From Lentilactobacillus parafarraginis DSM 18390 = JCM 14109 (GTDB lineage Bacteria > Bacillota > Bacilli > Lactobacillales > Lactobacillaceae): a stretch of DNA of 33,890 nt. The notes under the pieces were generated by a model. It had not been told where the DNA came from. It was given only the letters and a program-made list of their open reading frames with translations, and made no database searches. The stretch covers positions 1-33,890 of the forward strand of contig NZ_AZFZ01000030.1 of the NCBI RefSeq assembly GCF_001435895.1, read 5' to 3'. This document shows, piece by piece, positions 23,241 through 30,862 of this stretch (position 1 is the stretch's first letter; each line of letters begins with the position of its first letter). Made by a program: the position numbers and the translations under genes.

Positions 23241-25439
23241 TTAAATCTTTGTCAGTTCAAACTTCAAGCTTGTAAAGTCATGTTCTGGCTTAACCAGTGG
23301 GTAAAAGCCGATGGTCATCAATTCATCCCCCATTGCCTGCTGGTGACCGTTAATGGCGTATTTCGCGTCGGGATCCAATCCTTGGAGCTTCAACACTGTC
23401 AGTGGATAAGACGGCTCACTCATCATATTAAAGAACATAACCACCGCCCGGGATTGGTCGGCATTAACGAACATCCACGATCCCTGATTGGTATTAAATG
23501 GGCTGATTAACCGATAGAATTGGCCGAACTGGATCAACTCGCGGTTCTTTTTATACCAGTTATTTTCTTGAATGACCGTTTTAACTTCATCATCCGAAAG
23601 CGTCAGCGGATCCAATTCATATCCAGTATCGGCGGAGTTTGCCACCAGCGACCTGAAATGAATGTCAACATCGCGGCCAGTGTTGGGATTAGGCACTTTT
23701 GATACATGGGCCCCCATCGACACTGGCGGATAAACTAAACTAGTCCCATACTGAATTTTGACCCGCTCAACCGCATCGGTGTTGTCTGACGTCCAGTACT
23801 GCGGCATATAGTAAAGCATGCCGGCGTCAAACCGGCCGCCGCCACCAGAACAGCCTTCAAATAAGATATTGGGATAGCGCGTCGTTATCTTGGCCATGAA
23901 ATCATAAACGCCGAGAATATAGCGATGAGCGGCCTCCCCCTGCTGATCTGCCGGGAGATCAATATTGTAAAGTTCGGTGATGTTCCGGTTCATATCCCAT
24001 TTAACATAGTCAATCGTGGTGCTATCGAGGACGGCACACATTTGTTTAAAGACGTTGTCCCGAACTTCTTGCCGGCCAAAGTCAAGCACGTATTGATCCC
24101 GGGCAACGGATAGCGGCCGATTGGGGGTGTGAATCGCCCAATCCGGATGGGCGCGGTAAAGATCAGAATCTTTCGATACCATTTCAGGCTCAAACCATAA
24201 GCCGAATTTCATCCCTAATTGATGGGTTAAGTCAGAAATTGCCGTGAGTCCCCGCGGTAATTTCTTTTTGTTGACATACCAGTCACCAAGGGAGGTTGTA
24301 TCGTCATTTCTGTGGCCGAACCAGCCGTCATCCAGCACAAATAATTCGATATCCAGATCAGCCGCTTTTTTCACGATTTTCTCTAACTTTGCCTCATCAA
24401 AGTCCATGTAGGTTGCTTCCCAATTATTGATGAGAATTGGCCGCGGCTTTTTGGCATACTTCGAGGTCATCACGTGGTCCAGAATCATATGATGGAATGA
24501 ATGTGAAAGATCGTTGAGCCCCTGATCACTGAATGCCATCATCACTTCCGGGGACTGGAACTGATCGTTTGGTGCCAGCTTCCACGAAAAGTTAAAATCG
24601 TTAATCCCCATTTGAATGCGCAGCTGTTCAAACGGGTCCTTTTGGATGGTGCTCTTGTGGCTGCCGCTATAGATGAGATTGAATCCGTAAGCCGTTCCGG
24701 CATTTTCAGTGACGTTAGGCGAAACCAGGCCGAAAAATGGGCTTTGCATGTGCCCCGAGGAACTTCGCTTGGAATCCAACACCTTCGTTCCCGGATTAAT
24801 GGCTTCAATCCGGATCTGGCGTTCTTCGGCGTAACGGCCCGGAAGCTGGAGCAACTGGTAACGATTTTTGGGGATATCAATGCTCATACTTGCAAGTCGT
24901 TTGACGAAAACATTGTCGGTACCATCATTTTGAAGCTGGGTACTGCGGACGATGGTGGCAGCGTCCGCAAAGATCGTGTAATGCAACTTAGCGGTTAGTT
25001 TGGCAACGTGATCAACCAGGGTAATCGTCAGAACCTTGGCGTCGGAAGAATCCGCATGGGTGCTTGGCAGTCCAGGTAAGACCTCCTTGCCATCGGTAAT
25101 CTGATAGCCCGCGTATTCAAAGTTGGTGATGGTTGAGCCATTTGGCTGCTCAACGACAACGGCGGGTTCTCTAAAGTCGCCGGCGCCGAAACTGGGAAAT
25201 TCTTGGGGAATCGTATTAAGCGAATAGTTGCGGTCGGTTGCGTCGCTGAAATTTGGCGAGAATGACCGGTCCAGGCGGGGATACTTCAACAGACCAGAAT
25301 AGCTTTTGACGGCCTTGCCGAAATAATAGTGGGTGAGAACGTGGTGATCTTCAACGCCTAAAATATAACTCACTTTTGCGTTCGATAAATGAAAAATAGT
25401 TGTGTTATCAACGGTTGACACTTTGATTTGCAGATTCAT
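23241..25439 (-). CDS. GH36 alpha-galactosidase
   Basis: A 732-aa cytoplasmic glycosidase, the usual length for lactobacillar GH36 enzymes (about 730). It releases alpha-1,6-linked galactose from melibiose, raffinose and stachyose. The N-terminal beta-sandwich runs to about residue 320; the barrel follows, with LDDGWFGHRND near 370, nucleophile Asp482 in YVKWDMNRNI, the glycine-rich FEGCSGGGGRFD (528-538) and acid/base Asp552 in WTSDNTDA. No signal peptide is seen. GGAGGAACG precedes the ATG. It is transcribed divergently from an MFS transporter gene with shared operator motifs. No ABC or GPH-type alpha-galactoside transporter gene lies beside it. Confidence 0.94.
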   Translation of the reverse strand: MNLQIKVSTVDNTTIFHLSNAKVSYILGVEDHHVLTHYYFGKAVKSYSGLLKYPRLDRSFSPNFSDATDRNYSLNTIPQEFPSFGAGDFREPAVVVEQPNGSTITNFEYAGYQITDGKEVLPGLPSTHADSSDAKVLTITLVDHVAKLTAKLHYTIFADAATIVRSTQLQNDGTDNVFVKRLASMSIDIPKNRYQLLQLPGRYAEERQIRIEAINPGTKVLDSKRSSSGHMQSPFFGLVSPNVTENAGTAYGFNLIYSGSHKSTIQKDPFEQLRIQMGINDFNFSWKLAPNDQFQSPEVMMAFSDQGLNDLSHSFHHMILDHVMTSKYAKKPRPILINNWEATYMDFDEAKLEKIVKKAADLDIELFVLDDGWFGHRNDDTTSLGDWYVNKKKLPRGLTAISDLTHQLGMKFGLWFEPEMVSKDSDLYRAHPDWAIHTPNRPLSVARDQYVLDFGRQEVRDNVFKQMCAVLDSTTIDYVKWDMNRNITELYNIDLPADQQGEAAHRYILGVYDFMAKITTRYPNILFEGCSGGGGRFDAGMLYYMPQYWTSDNTDAVERVKIQYGTSLVYPPVSMGAHVSKVPNPNTGRDVDIHFRSLVANSADTGYELDPLTLSDDEVKTVIQENNWYKKNRELIQFGQFYRLISPFNTNQGSWMFVNADQSRAVVMFFNMMSEPSYPLTVLKLQGLDPDAKYAINGHQQAMGDELMTIGFYPLVKPEHDFTSLKFELTKI

Positions 25440-25467
25440 AGGACGTTCCTCCGATATGGGTTAATTA

Positions 25468-25525
25468 AAGTAAACAGTAAACATATCTATACACTTAATT
25501 GTAAGCGCTTTTAGTGAAAAGTCAA
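25468..25525 (-). promoter_or_regulatory. GH36 gene promoter and operators
   Basis: On the minus strand a TTGACT -35 (about 25520-25525) and TACAAT (25498-25503) are 16 bp apart. The LacI-type site GTAAGCGCTTTTAG (25501-25514, plus strand) fills the spacer. AAGTAAACAGTAAACA (25468-25483) lies in the leader and is repeated with one change before the divergent MFS gene. Confidence 0.65.
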
Positions 25526-25629
25526 GTCATTCGGTATCGCGCTTAATAATTTGGCCGTTAATTTTATTTGAACCATCTCTTCATACGGTATTAGCTAACC
25601 CTAATCCCACATTTTTTTACAAACACCCC

Positions 25630-25691
25630 TTGACGAACTGGTCATGTAAGCGTTATAAGTAAACGGTAAACAAAATAAGAAACCGGTTTCT
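25630..25691 (+). promoter_or_regulatory. Promoter and operators of the MFS gene next to GH36
   Basis: TTGACG (25630-25635) and TATAAG (25654-25659) are 18 bp apart. GTAAGCGTTATA (25646-25657) overlaps the spacer and -10. AAGTAAACGGTAAACA (25657-25672) repeats the motif of the GH36 leader. AGAAACCGGTTTCT (25678-25691) is a perfect 14-bp palindrome of the LacI/GalR operator form just downstream of the start. Confidence 0.68.
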
Positions 25692-25726
25692 AACATCGTT
25701 TCATAACTATCAGGGAGAGGTGCATC

Positions 25727-26929
25727 ATGAGAAATAAGAATCGCTTTTTGAGTAAAGTTGCCGTTCTATCCGTATCACTTGTATTGACAAGCGCAGGTTC
25801 AATCAATGGCGCGCTGCCGTTAATTCAATCCGGGTTAAAAATCAGTAATACCGAAATGGAATTATTATCAACGGCCCCCGCGCTATCGGTGGTGGTCTTC
25901 GTTCTTCTTTCGGCGTTTTTCGCGGAAAAAATTGGTATTAAGCGAACCATCTCAATCGGTCTGTTGCTCGTCGGCGTTGCTGGTGGCGCGCCGTTAATTC
26001 TGAAAAATTATCCGATCATTTTAGCGAGCCGCTTCTTGCTGGGAGCAGGGTTTGGCCTGATCAATTCACTGGCGGTTTCGATCATTAACATGTTATTTGA
26101 TGATGAAGTGGAAACAAAGGCAACCATGCAAGGATTCCGGGGAGCCGCTGAAAACGTTGGGAATGCCGTCCTCACCATTCTCGCGGGGTTATTACTAGCC
26201 GCCAATTGGCATATGTCCTTCGCCATTTACTTGATCGCATTTCCAATTTTAGCCGTCTTTTGGATCTTTGTCCCAGACGTTTCGATGACCGATGGTACCG
26301 ATCATAAATCAGGAGAAGCTGCCGAACAGATCCACATTCCAGCCATGATTTGGGTGCTGGCCGGCTTCGCGCTGTTACTGGTCATGATGATGACCGGGCT
26401 CAGTGTCCGTTTTTCATCCATGGCGGTTGCCATTAAGGGGCCCAATTTTAACGCGTCCAATATTTTAGCGGCAATGCCAATTATCGGGATTATTACTGGG
26501 AGCTTTTTCGGCCTTCTAAATAAATGGACGGGGCGCGGATGCCTCTACATCGGCATTGGCCTCTTAATCTTGGCAAACCTATTAGTTGGCTTTTCCGGTG
26601 ATAATTTTACCATGCTGCTAGTTGGCTATGTCATTAGCGGAATTCCCGGAAGCTTGGTCTTTCCGTTTATCTATAATTCGCTGAACCTTTACGTTTCCAA
26701 GAAGAGCATGGCCTTTGCCACCTCCTTAATCCTGATTGGCTGCAATCTTGGCGGCTTCCTATCCCCCTTCGGCATGAATCTGGCCCAAACATTATCCGGC
26801 TCATCGGCCCTTGGTGCGCCGTTCCCAGTGTTCACCGTCTTGTTATTGGGAATTGCGCTGGTCTTCTATCTTCAGGATCGTTCAATCTCAAAGAAAGCCG
26901 CCGTCAGCAGTTCACCTGTTAATAAATAA
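25727..26929 (+). CDS. MFS transporter, possibly for alpha-galactosides
   Basis: A 400-aa membrane protein with about 12 hydrophobic helices and a short basic C-terminus. FFAEKIGIKRTISIG after the second helix corresponds to the MFS loop motif, and FLLGAGFGLINSLAVSIIN follows in helix 4. By type it resembles DHA/CynX-like facilitators rather than the classical sugar symporters. GGGAGAGG precedes the ATG. It is divergent from the GH36 alpha-galactosidase gene and carries the same operator motifs, so co-regulation, and perhaps transport of an alpha-galactoside or export of a product, is likely. Substrate not readable. A terminator with a 16-bp stem follows. Confidence 0.8.
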   Translation: MRNKNRFLSKVAVLSVSLVLTSAGSINGALPLIQSGLKISNTEMELLSTAPALSVVVFVLLSAFFAEKIGIKRTISIGLLLVGVAGGAPLILKNYPIILASRFLLGAGFGLINSLAVSIINMLFDDEVETKATMQGFRGAAENVGNAVLTILAGLLLAANWHMSFAIYLIAFPILAVFWIFVPDVSMTDGTDHKSGEAAEQIHIPAMIWVLAGFALLLVMMMTGLSVRFSSMAVAIKGPNFNASNILAAMPIIGIITGSFFGLLNKWTGRGCLYIGIGLLILANLLVGFSGDNFTMLLVGYVISGIPGSLVFPFIYNSLNLYVSKKSMAFATSLILIGCNLGGFLSPFGMNLAQTLSGSSALGAPFPVFTVLLLGIALVFYLQDRSISKKAAVSSSPVNK

Positions 26930-26973
26930 GCCGGTTAAATCCTTATCAGCTTCACACTTTTCATCCTCACCGA

Positions 26974-27035
26974 AAAGGTCGCAATGACGACGTTTGCCCA
27001 TTTTGGCATCGCCCCGTCATTGCGACCTTTATTTA
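26974..27035 (+). terminator. Terminator of the first MFS gene
   Basis: AAAGGTCGCAATGACG and its inverse form a 16-bp stem around 25 bases, followed by ATTTAG. It lies 44 bp after the MFS stop codon. Confidence 0.75.
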
Positions 27036-27067
27036 GACATCTCACCTGTCTAACGGCACCTACCACC

Positions 27068-27129
27068 CAGTTATCGCCTTGCTGAATTTTTGGCAACTAT
27101 GCTAAACTGGAATGAAACCTGTTCATGAA
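27068..27129 (+). promoter_or_regulatory. Promoter of the second MFS gene, near copy of the lacI promoter
   Basis: TTGCTG and an extended -10 TGCTAAACT (TAAACT 27103-27108) are 18 bp apart. The blocks CAGTTAT-GCCTTGCTGAA and TATGCTAAACT and the trailing TTCATGAA match 22038-22098 in the same order and spacing. The upstream AGCGCT operator of the lacI promoter is not repeated here. Confidence 0.65.
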
Positions 27130-28329
27130 GAGATGAGAACGATCGACAAACAAATCAATCTAAAATGGCTGCTTACTGGCGCCTTACTCAGCAGTATCGG
27201 AATGAGCTTTATCTGGCCATTAACCAGCGTCTATCTTCATGATCGCCTGGGAATCTCATTAACGACTGTTGGGGTTGTCCTGCTCTTCAATTCACTGGCC
27301 AGCATTCTGGGCAGTTACATCGGTGGCACGCTCTATGACAAGCGCAATCCCTATCATCTGATCATCATTGGCGTCTCAGTCGCCACCGCAACCCTGTTCA
27401 CGTTGATTTTTTATCACGGGTGGCCAATATTTGGCATCCTCTTGTTTGTTAACGGACTGGCTTCGGGTTGGAACCTCACCATTGTTAATTCAATTGGCAC
27501 TAGTATCAAATCCCTGGACGCCAGGTACGTCTTCAACATGCTGTACTTCGCTCAAAATCTCGGCGTTGTGATTGGCACGTCAATCGTCGGTTTTGTCTAC
27601 AGCATCAGTATCACCCTATTATTCGTCATCGCCACCGGATTATTTGGGCTATTCGAATTAGTCGTGATTATGACGTACAAGCCGGCGGCCAACGTTCGGC
27701 GTCAATCTGGCAGCGGCGGTCGAGTCACCCAGAATCACCCCGCTTTGCCAAAGGTCAACACAATTATCCTGACCACATTCTTCGTTTCATTGCTAATTAT
27801 ATGGACGATGTATCAGCAGTGGGTTTCCAACCTCTCCGTGTATATGACCAGCTTGGGCATTCCGCTTAAAAACTACTCGTTTCTGTGGACAATCAACGCT
27901 GGATTAATCGTACTGATTCAACTGATTATCAACTGGATTGCCCGCCACCATGAGAACCTGATCGGCCAAATTTTATTTGGAATTGCAATGATCACAAGTT
28001 CGTTTATCATTCTAATTTTCGCCAAAACCTACCCGCTCTTTGTTGGCGCAATGATCGTCCTCACAATCGGCGAGGCCACCACCTTTCCAACCATCCCGGC
28101 GCTAGTGAATTCACTCACGCCAATTGAAACAAAGGGCCGCTACCAGGGGCTGATCAATGCCTGGTCATCGGCTGGCCGCGCCCTGGGACCGCTATTTGGC
28201 GGCATTATCATTGAAACCTGGTCGTACACCAGCCTGTTTATCATCGCATCACTTGCGATTAGCTTAACCTTAATTCTGATCACGCTGTTATGGTCGGTGA
28301 GCCAGCACCGGATCACGTTCTACCACTAA
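27112..28329 (+). CDS. MFS transporter, multidrug-efflux-like
   Basis: Up to 405 aa with about 12 hydrophobic helices. GGTLYDKRNPYHLII after helix 2 is the MFS loop motif and ATTFPTIPALVNSLTPIETKGRYQG marks the second half. It resembles the MDR-type MFS proteins common in lactobacilli. The start is uncertain: the predicted promoter would begin transcription around 27115, so the ATG at 27112 would be near the 5' end, while the in-frame ATG at 27133 (398 aa) has only GAAGAG directly touching it. It is followed by a 55-aa membrane-peptide gene, 27 bp downstream, which may be co-transcribed. Substrate unknown. Confidence 0.8.
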   Translation: MKPVHEEMRTIDKQINLKWLLTGALLSSIGMSFIWPLTSVYLHDRLGISLTTVGVVLLFNSLASILGSYIGGTLYDKRNPYHLIIIGVSVATATLFTLIFYHGWPIFGILLFVNGLASGWNLTIVNSIGTSIKSLDARYVFNMLYFAQNLGVVIGTSIVGFVYSISITLLFVIATGLFGLFELVVIMTYKPAANVRRQSGSGGRVTQNHPALPKVNTIILTTFFVSLLIIWTMYQQWVSNLSVYMTSLGIPLKNYSFLWTINAGLIVLIQLIINWIARHHENLIGQILFGIAMITSSFIILIFAKTYPLFVGAMIVLTIGEATTFPTIPALVNSLTPIETKGRYQGLINAWSSAGRALGPLFGGIIIETWSYTSLFIIASLAISLTLILITLLWSVSQHRITFYH

Positions 28330-28356
28330 TTATGATGTCACAGAAAGGAATCTCTC

Positions 28357-28524
28357 ATGCGTTACCGTTACCTCCTGATCATGTTCGGCCTTGCCGTAAT
28401 CATGTTTTTCATCGACGTCTATCTTTTTAACAAACCAAGCCTGATTTCAAAACTGGGCTGGATCATCTTCATGGGTTTGGAAGCCGTCTGTGGCTACAAA
28501 TTGTTCGATGATGATCGCCACTAA
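28357..28524 (+). CDS. Small two-span membrane peptide, 55 aa
   Basis: Begins MRYRYLLIMFGLAVIMFFID and has a second hydrophobic stretch (LISKLGWIIFMGLEAVCGY) before a charged end (KLFDDDRH). AGAAAGGAA lies seven bases before the ATG. It starts 27 bp after the MFS stop and ends at a terminator, so it is likely the second gene of that transcript. No family recognised. It may assist or modulate the transporter, but this is inference from position only. Confidence 0.65.
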   Translation: MRYRYLLIMFGLAVIMFFIDVYLFNKPSLISKLGWIIFMGLEAVCGYKLFDDDRH

Positions 28525-28527
28525 CCC

Positions 28528-28597
28528 ACAAAGAGGCCCCAACGATTAGGAGTTACCACGTAATGGCAACCTTCGTAATCACTGGAGCCTCTTTTTA
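28528..28597. terminator. Terminator between the small peptide and APC permease genes
   Basis: AAAGAGGC pairs with GCCTCTTT at the ends of a long imperfect hairpin (inner GATTA/TAATC and ACC/GGT), followed on the plus strand by TTTTT... It lies between convergent genes and may act on both, more strongly on the plus strand. Confidence 0.75.
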
Positions 28598-28610
28598 AGC
28601 ATCATAATCC

Positions 28611-30026
28611 TTAAGCTTCGGTGCGATCCTTATTAATTTTACTATGCCACATGCCATAGCTAAAGTAGATGACCAGCCCGATTGCAAACCAGATACCGGA
28701 CGCAATCCAGGTTTCTGCCTGCAGCTGTGACAGCATGAATAAGCACAGCAGCACAGAAACGATTGGCAGTACCGGATAAAACGGCACTTGGTAGCCATGG
28801 TTGTTTTGAATTTCCTTGTTATGCCGTAGCGGAATAATCCCGTAGGATACAAACAGAAAGGCAATCAACGTTCCGATGTTAACCAGGTTGGTTAACTGAT
28901 CCAGCGGGACAAAACCACCCATGATCGCGATGATGACCGTCACAATCGTCAAACTATTGCGCGGGTTTCCCCGTTTATCAAGTTTACCCAAGAATTGCGG
29001 CAGCAAGCCGTCCCGACCGATTGAATAAATGAGTCGTGACGAACTATAAATCATGGTCACCATCATGGTGAACATTCCTGCCAGAGCCCCGATCGAAATG
29101 ATCCCGGCAACCCAGTTTAATTGCACAAATTGAAGGGCAAACGCAACCGGATCGGCCACGTCTAATTTCGTGTAGGAAACCATTCCTGTTAGAACGATTG
29201 AAACGCCCACGTACAGGACCGTGGCAACAATCAACGTCCCAATAATCCCAATCGGCATGTTCTTCTTGGGATCCTTAACTTCGGCAGCTGAGCTGGAAAC
29301 CGCGTCAAAGCCCAAGTAGGCAAAGAACACGGCCGCGGCCCCGCCAAAGACGCCGCCATGACCGCCAATCCAGCCGTAAGGTAAGAATGGGTGCCAGTTA
29401 CTAGGCTTAACATAAAACAAGCCCACAACGATAAATAACAGAATAATGCCAATTTTAACAAACACGATCGTATTATTCACCCGGGTTGACGACCGCATCC
29501 CATAACTGAGCATCCAAGAAATCAGCAGCACAATAATAATGGCAATCACATTGCCGTAAGTACCGCCCGCCGGGTTGAACGGCCCGGAAATCGCGGTCGG
29601 AAAATTAATGTGGAATCCCTTAAGAAATGACTGGAAATACGCACCCCAGGCACTCGAAACCGCGGCAACCGCGAGGACGTATTCCAAGATGAGCGCCCAA
29701 CCAAGGACCCAACCGATCACTTCACCGAAAACCAGGTTTCCGTATGAATAAGCACTCCCGGCAACTGGAAGCGCCGAAGCAAACTCGGCGTAACACATCG
29801 CCGAAGTCGAACAAACAATGGCAGCAACAATAAATGATAGAATGATCCCCGGGCCAGCCTTGGTGGCGGCAACCGTCCCTGGGAGAATGAAAATCCCAGT
29901 TCCAATAACCGCGCCAATTCCAAGCGAAATTAAATCGACCGCTGACATGGTTTTGATGAATTTCTTGTCAGTCTCTAAGTACCGATCCAATTTCTCCCGT
30001 TGAAAAATTCGTGAACCCAATGACAT
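28611..30026 (-). CDS. APC-family amino acid permease (cationic-type)
   Basis: A 471-aa membrane protein with 12 or more helices. LGIGAVIGTGIFILPGTVAA in the first helix is the APC substrate-binding motif with the unwound GTG segment, and FFAYLGFDAVSSSAAEVKDPKKNMPIGI in the middle is typical of the CAT (YfnA-like) subgroup. It imports an amino acid with protons. The start at 30026 is set by GGAGG nine bases upstream; the GTG at 30032 is too close to that site. Its promoter lies in the divergent spacer to the TMEM175-like gene. The amino acid transported is not readable. Confidence 0.85.
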   Translation of the reverse strand: MSLGSRIFQREKLDRYLETDKKFIKTMSAVDLISLGIGAVIGTGIFILPGTVAATKAGPGIILSFIVAAIVCSTSAMCYAEFASALPVAGSAYSYGNLVFGEVIGWVLGWALILEYVLAVAAVSSAWGAYFQSFLKGFHINFPTAISGPFNPAGGTYGNVIAIIIVLLISWMLSYGMRSSTRVNNTIVFVKIGIILLFIVVGLFYVKPSNWHPFLPYGWIGGHGGVFGGAAAVFFAYLGFDAVSSSAAEVKDPKKNMPIGIIGTLIVATVLYVGVSIVLTGMVSYTKLDVADPVAFALQFVQLNWVAGIISIGALAGMFTMMVTMIYSSSRLIYSIGRDGLLPQFLGKLDKRGNPRNSLTIVTVIIAIMGGFVPLDQLTNLVNIGTLIAFLFVSYGIIPLRHNKEIQNNHGYQVPFYPVLPIVSVLLCLFMLSQLQAETWIASGIWFAIGLVIYFSYGMWHSKINKDRTEA

Positions 30027-30074
30027 AAGCACGTTCCTCCAAGTAAATTAGCAATTCATTAGAATTATTATTCT

Positions 30075-30103
30075 ATTTTAACTTTTAAGCGCATAAAAAT
30101 CAA
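30075..30103 (-). promoter_or_regulatory. APC permease promoter
   Basis: On the minus strand TTGATT (30098-30103) and TAAAAT (30075-30080) are 17 bp apart. The spacer carries GCGC but no clear operator palindrome. No T-box or other leader structure fits in the short leader. Confidence 0.6.
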
Positions 30104-30167
30104 TTTTAAGAGAAATTATTGTATGCTGGTAGTGAAATCTATTCGAGTAGAGGGGAAGTGTTCAATC

Positions 30168-30746
30168 ATGAAAAAGGGCCGATTAGAGGCGTTTACCGAT
30201 GCCATTATTCCCATTATTATGACCGTTCTGGTATTGGAATTAAAAACGCCGAGTGAATACTCTTGGAACGGCATATGGGAAATGCGGCGGGAGTTGTTGT
30301 CGTACGCCATTTCATTTTTCCTGTTGGCGATTGTTTGGGGGAACCATCACCACATGTTTCAGGTTGTTAAACGGATTAACGGTAGTGTCATTTGGGCCAA
30401 CACGTTTCTGGTATTCTTTCTGTCGTTTATTCCGTTTGCCACCCAGATTGTTGATGAGGATCCGCAAAATCTGTTTGGGTCCCAACTTTATACGCTACTA
30501 TTCATCTGTGTGAACCTCGCCTGGAATTTTCTGCGAATCGCGCTGCTGCGGGCCGATCCAAGCAATCGGGTGATGGTCGATTCACTGAAACGCGAACCAA
30601 AAAGTATTCTAACGTTGGGGGCCTTTATCATCGTCTTTCTGGTTTCGTTTGCCTGGCACGCGTTTGGCATCTTCGGCACGTTCATCGTCATGATGTTGTG
30701 GGTAATGCCCTACAAACAAATCGAAGACAGGCTCAAGGGTCTTTGA
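30168..30746 (+). CDS. TMEM175/DUF1211-family membrane protein, putative potassium channel
   Basis: A 192-aa protein with about six hydrophobic helices. Near the N-terminus RLEAFTDAIIPIIMTVLVLEL stands where TMEM175 proteins have the RxxxFSDGVFAI pore helix, so Ser is Thr, Gly is Ala and the following residues differ. FLLAIVWGNHHHMF in the next region is well kept. Bacterial members form tetrameric potassium-selective channels. The start at 30168 follows GAGGGGAAG; the ATG at 30123 lies in the promoter zone. It is a single gene ending at a strong terminator. The ion and regulation are not readable. Confidence 0.82.
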   Translation: MKKGRLEAFTDAIIPIIMTVLVLELKTPSEYSWNGIWEMRRELLSYAISFFLLAIVWGNHHHMFQVVKRINGSVIWANTFLVFFLSFIPFATQIVDEDPQNLFGSQLYTLLFICVNLAWNFLRIALLRADPSNRVMVDSLKREPKSILTLGAFIIVFLVSFAWHAFGIFGTFIVMMLWVMPYKQIEDRLKGL

Positions 30747-30755
30747 TACTTACTT

Positions 30756-30843
30756 AAGTTTAAAAAACAATCGAAGCCCAGGTTTAATGAGAAGCTGACT
30801 GCCATCAGTTTTCTTCGTGAACCTGAGCTTCGATTGTTTTTTG
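30756..30843. terminator. Strong bidirectional terminator
   Basis: AAAAAACAATCGAAGC (30762-30777) and GCTTCGATTGTTTTTT (30827-30842) pair perfectly, with an inner CAGGTT/AACCTG stem and loop. T runs end both strands. It lies between the convergent TMEM175-like and histidine kinase genes. Confidence 0.9.
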
Positions 30844-30862
30844 GGAGCGCCAAAGCATGGCG

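Noticed and set aside
25660-25673. cre site around AAACGGTAAAC in the MFS promoter
   Set aside because: Three mismatches at fixed positions; better explained by the repeat shared with the GH36 leader.
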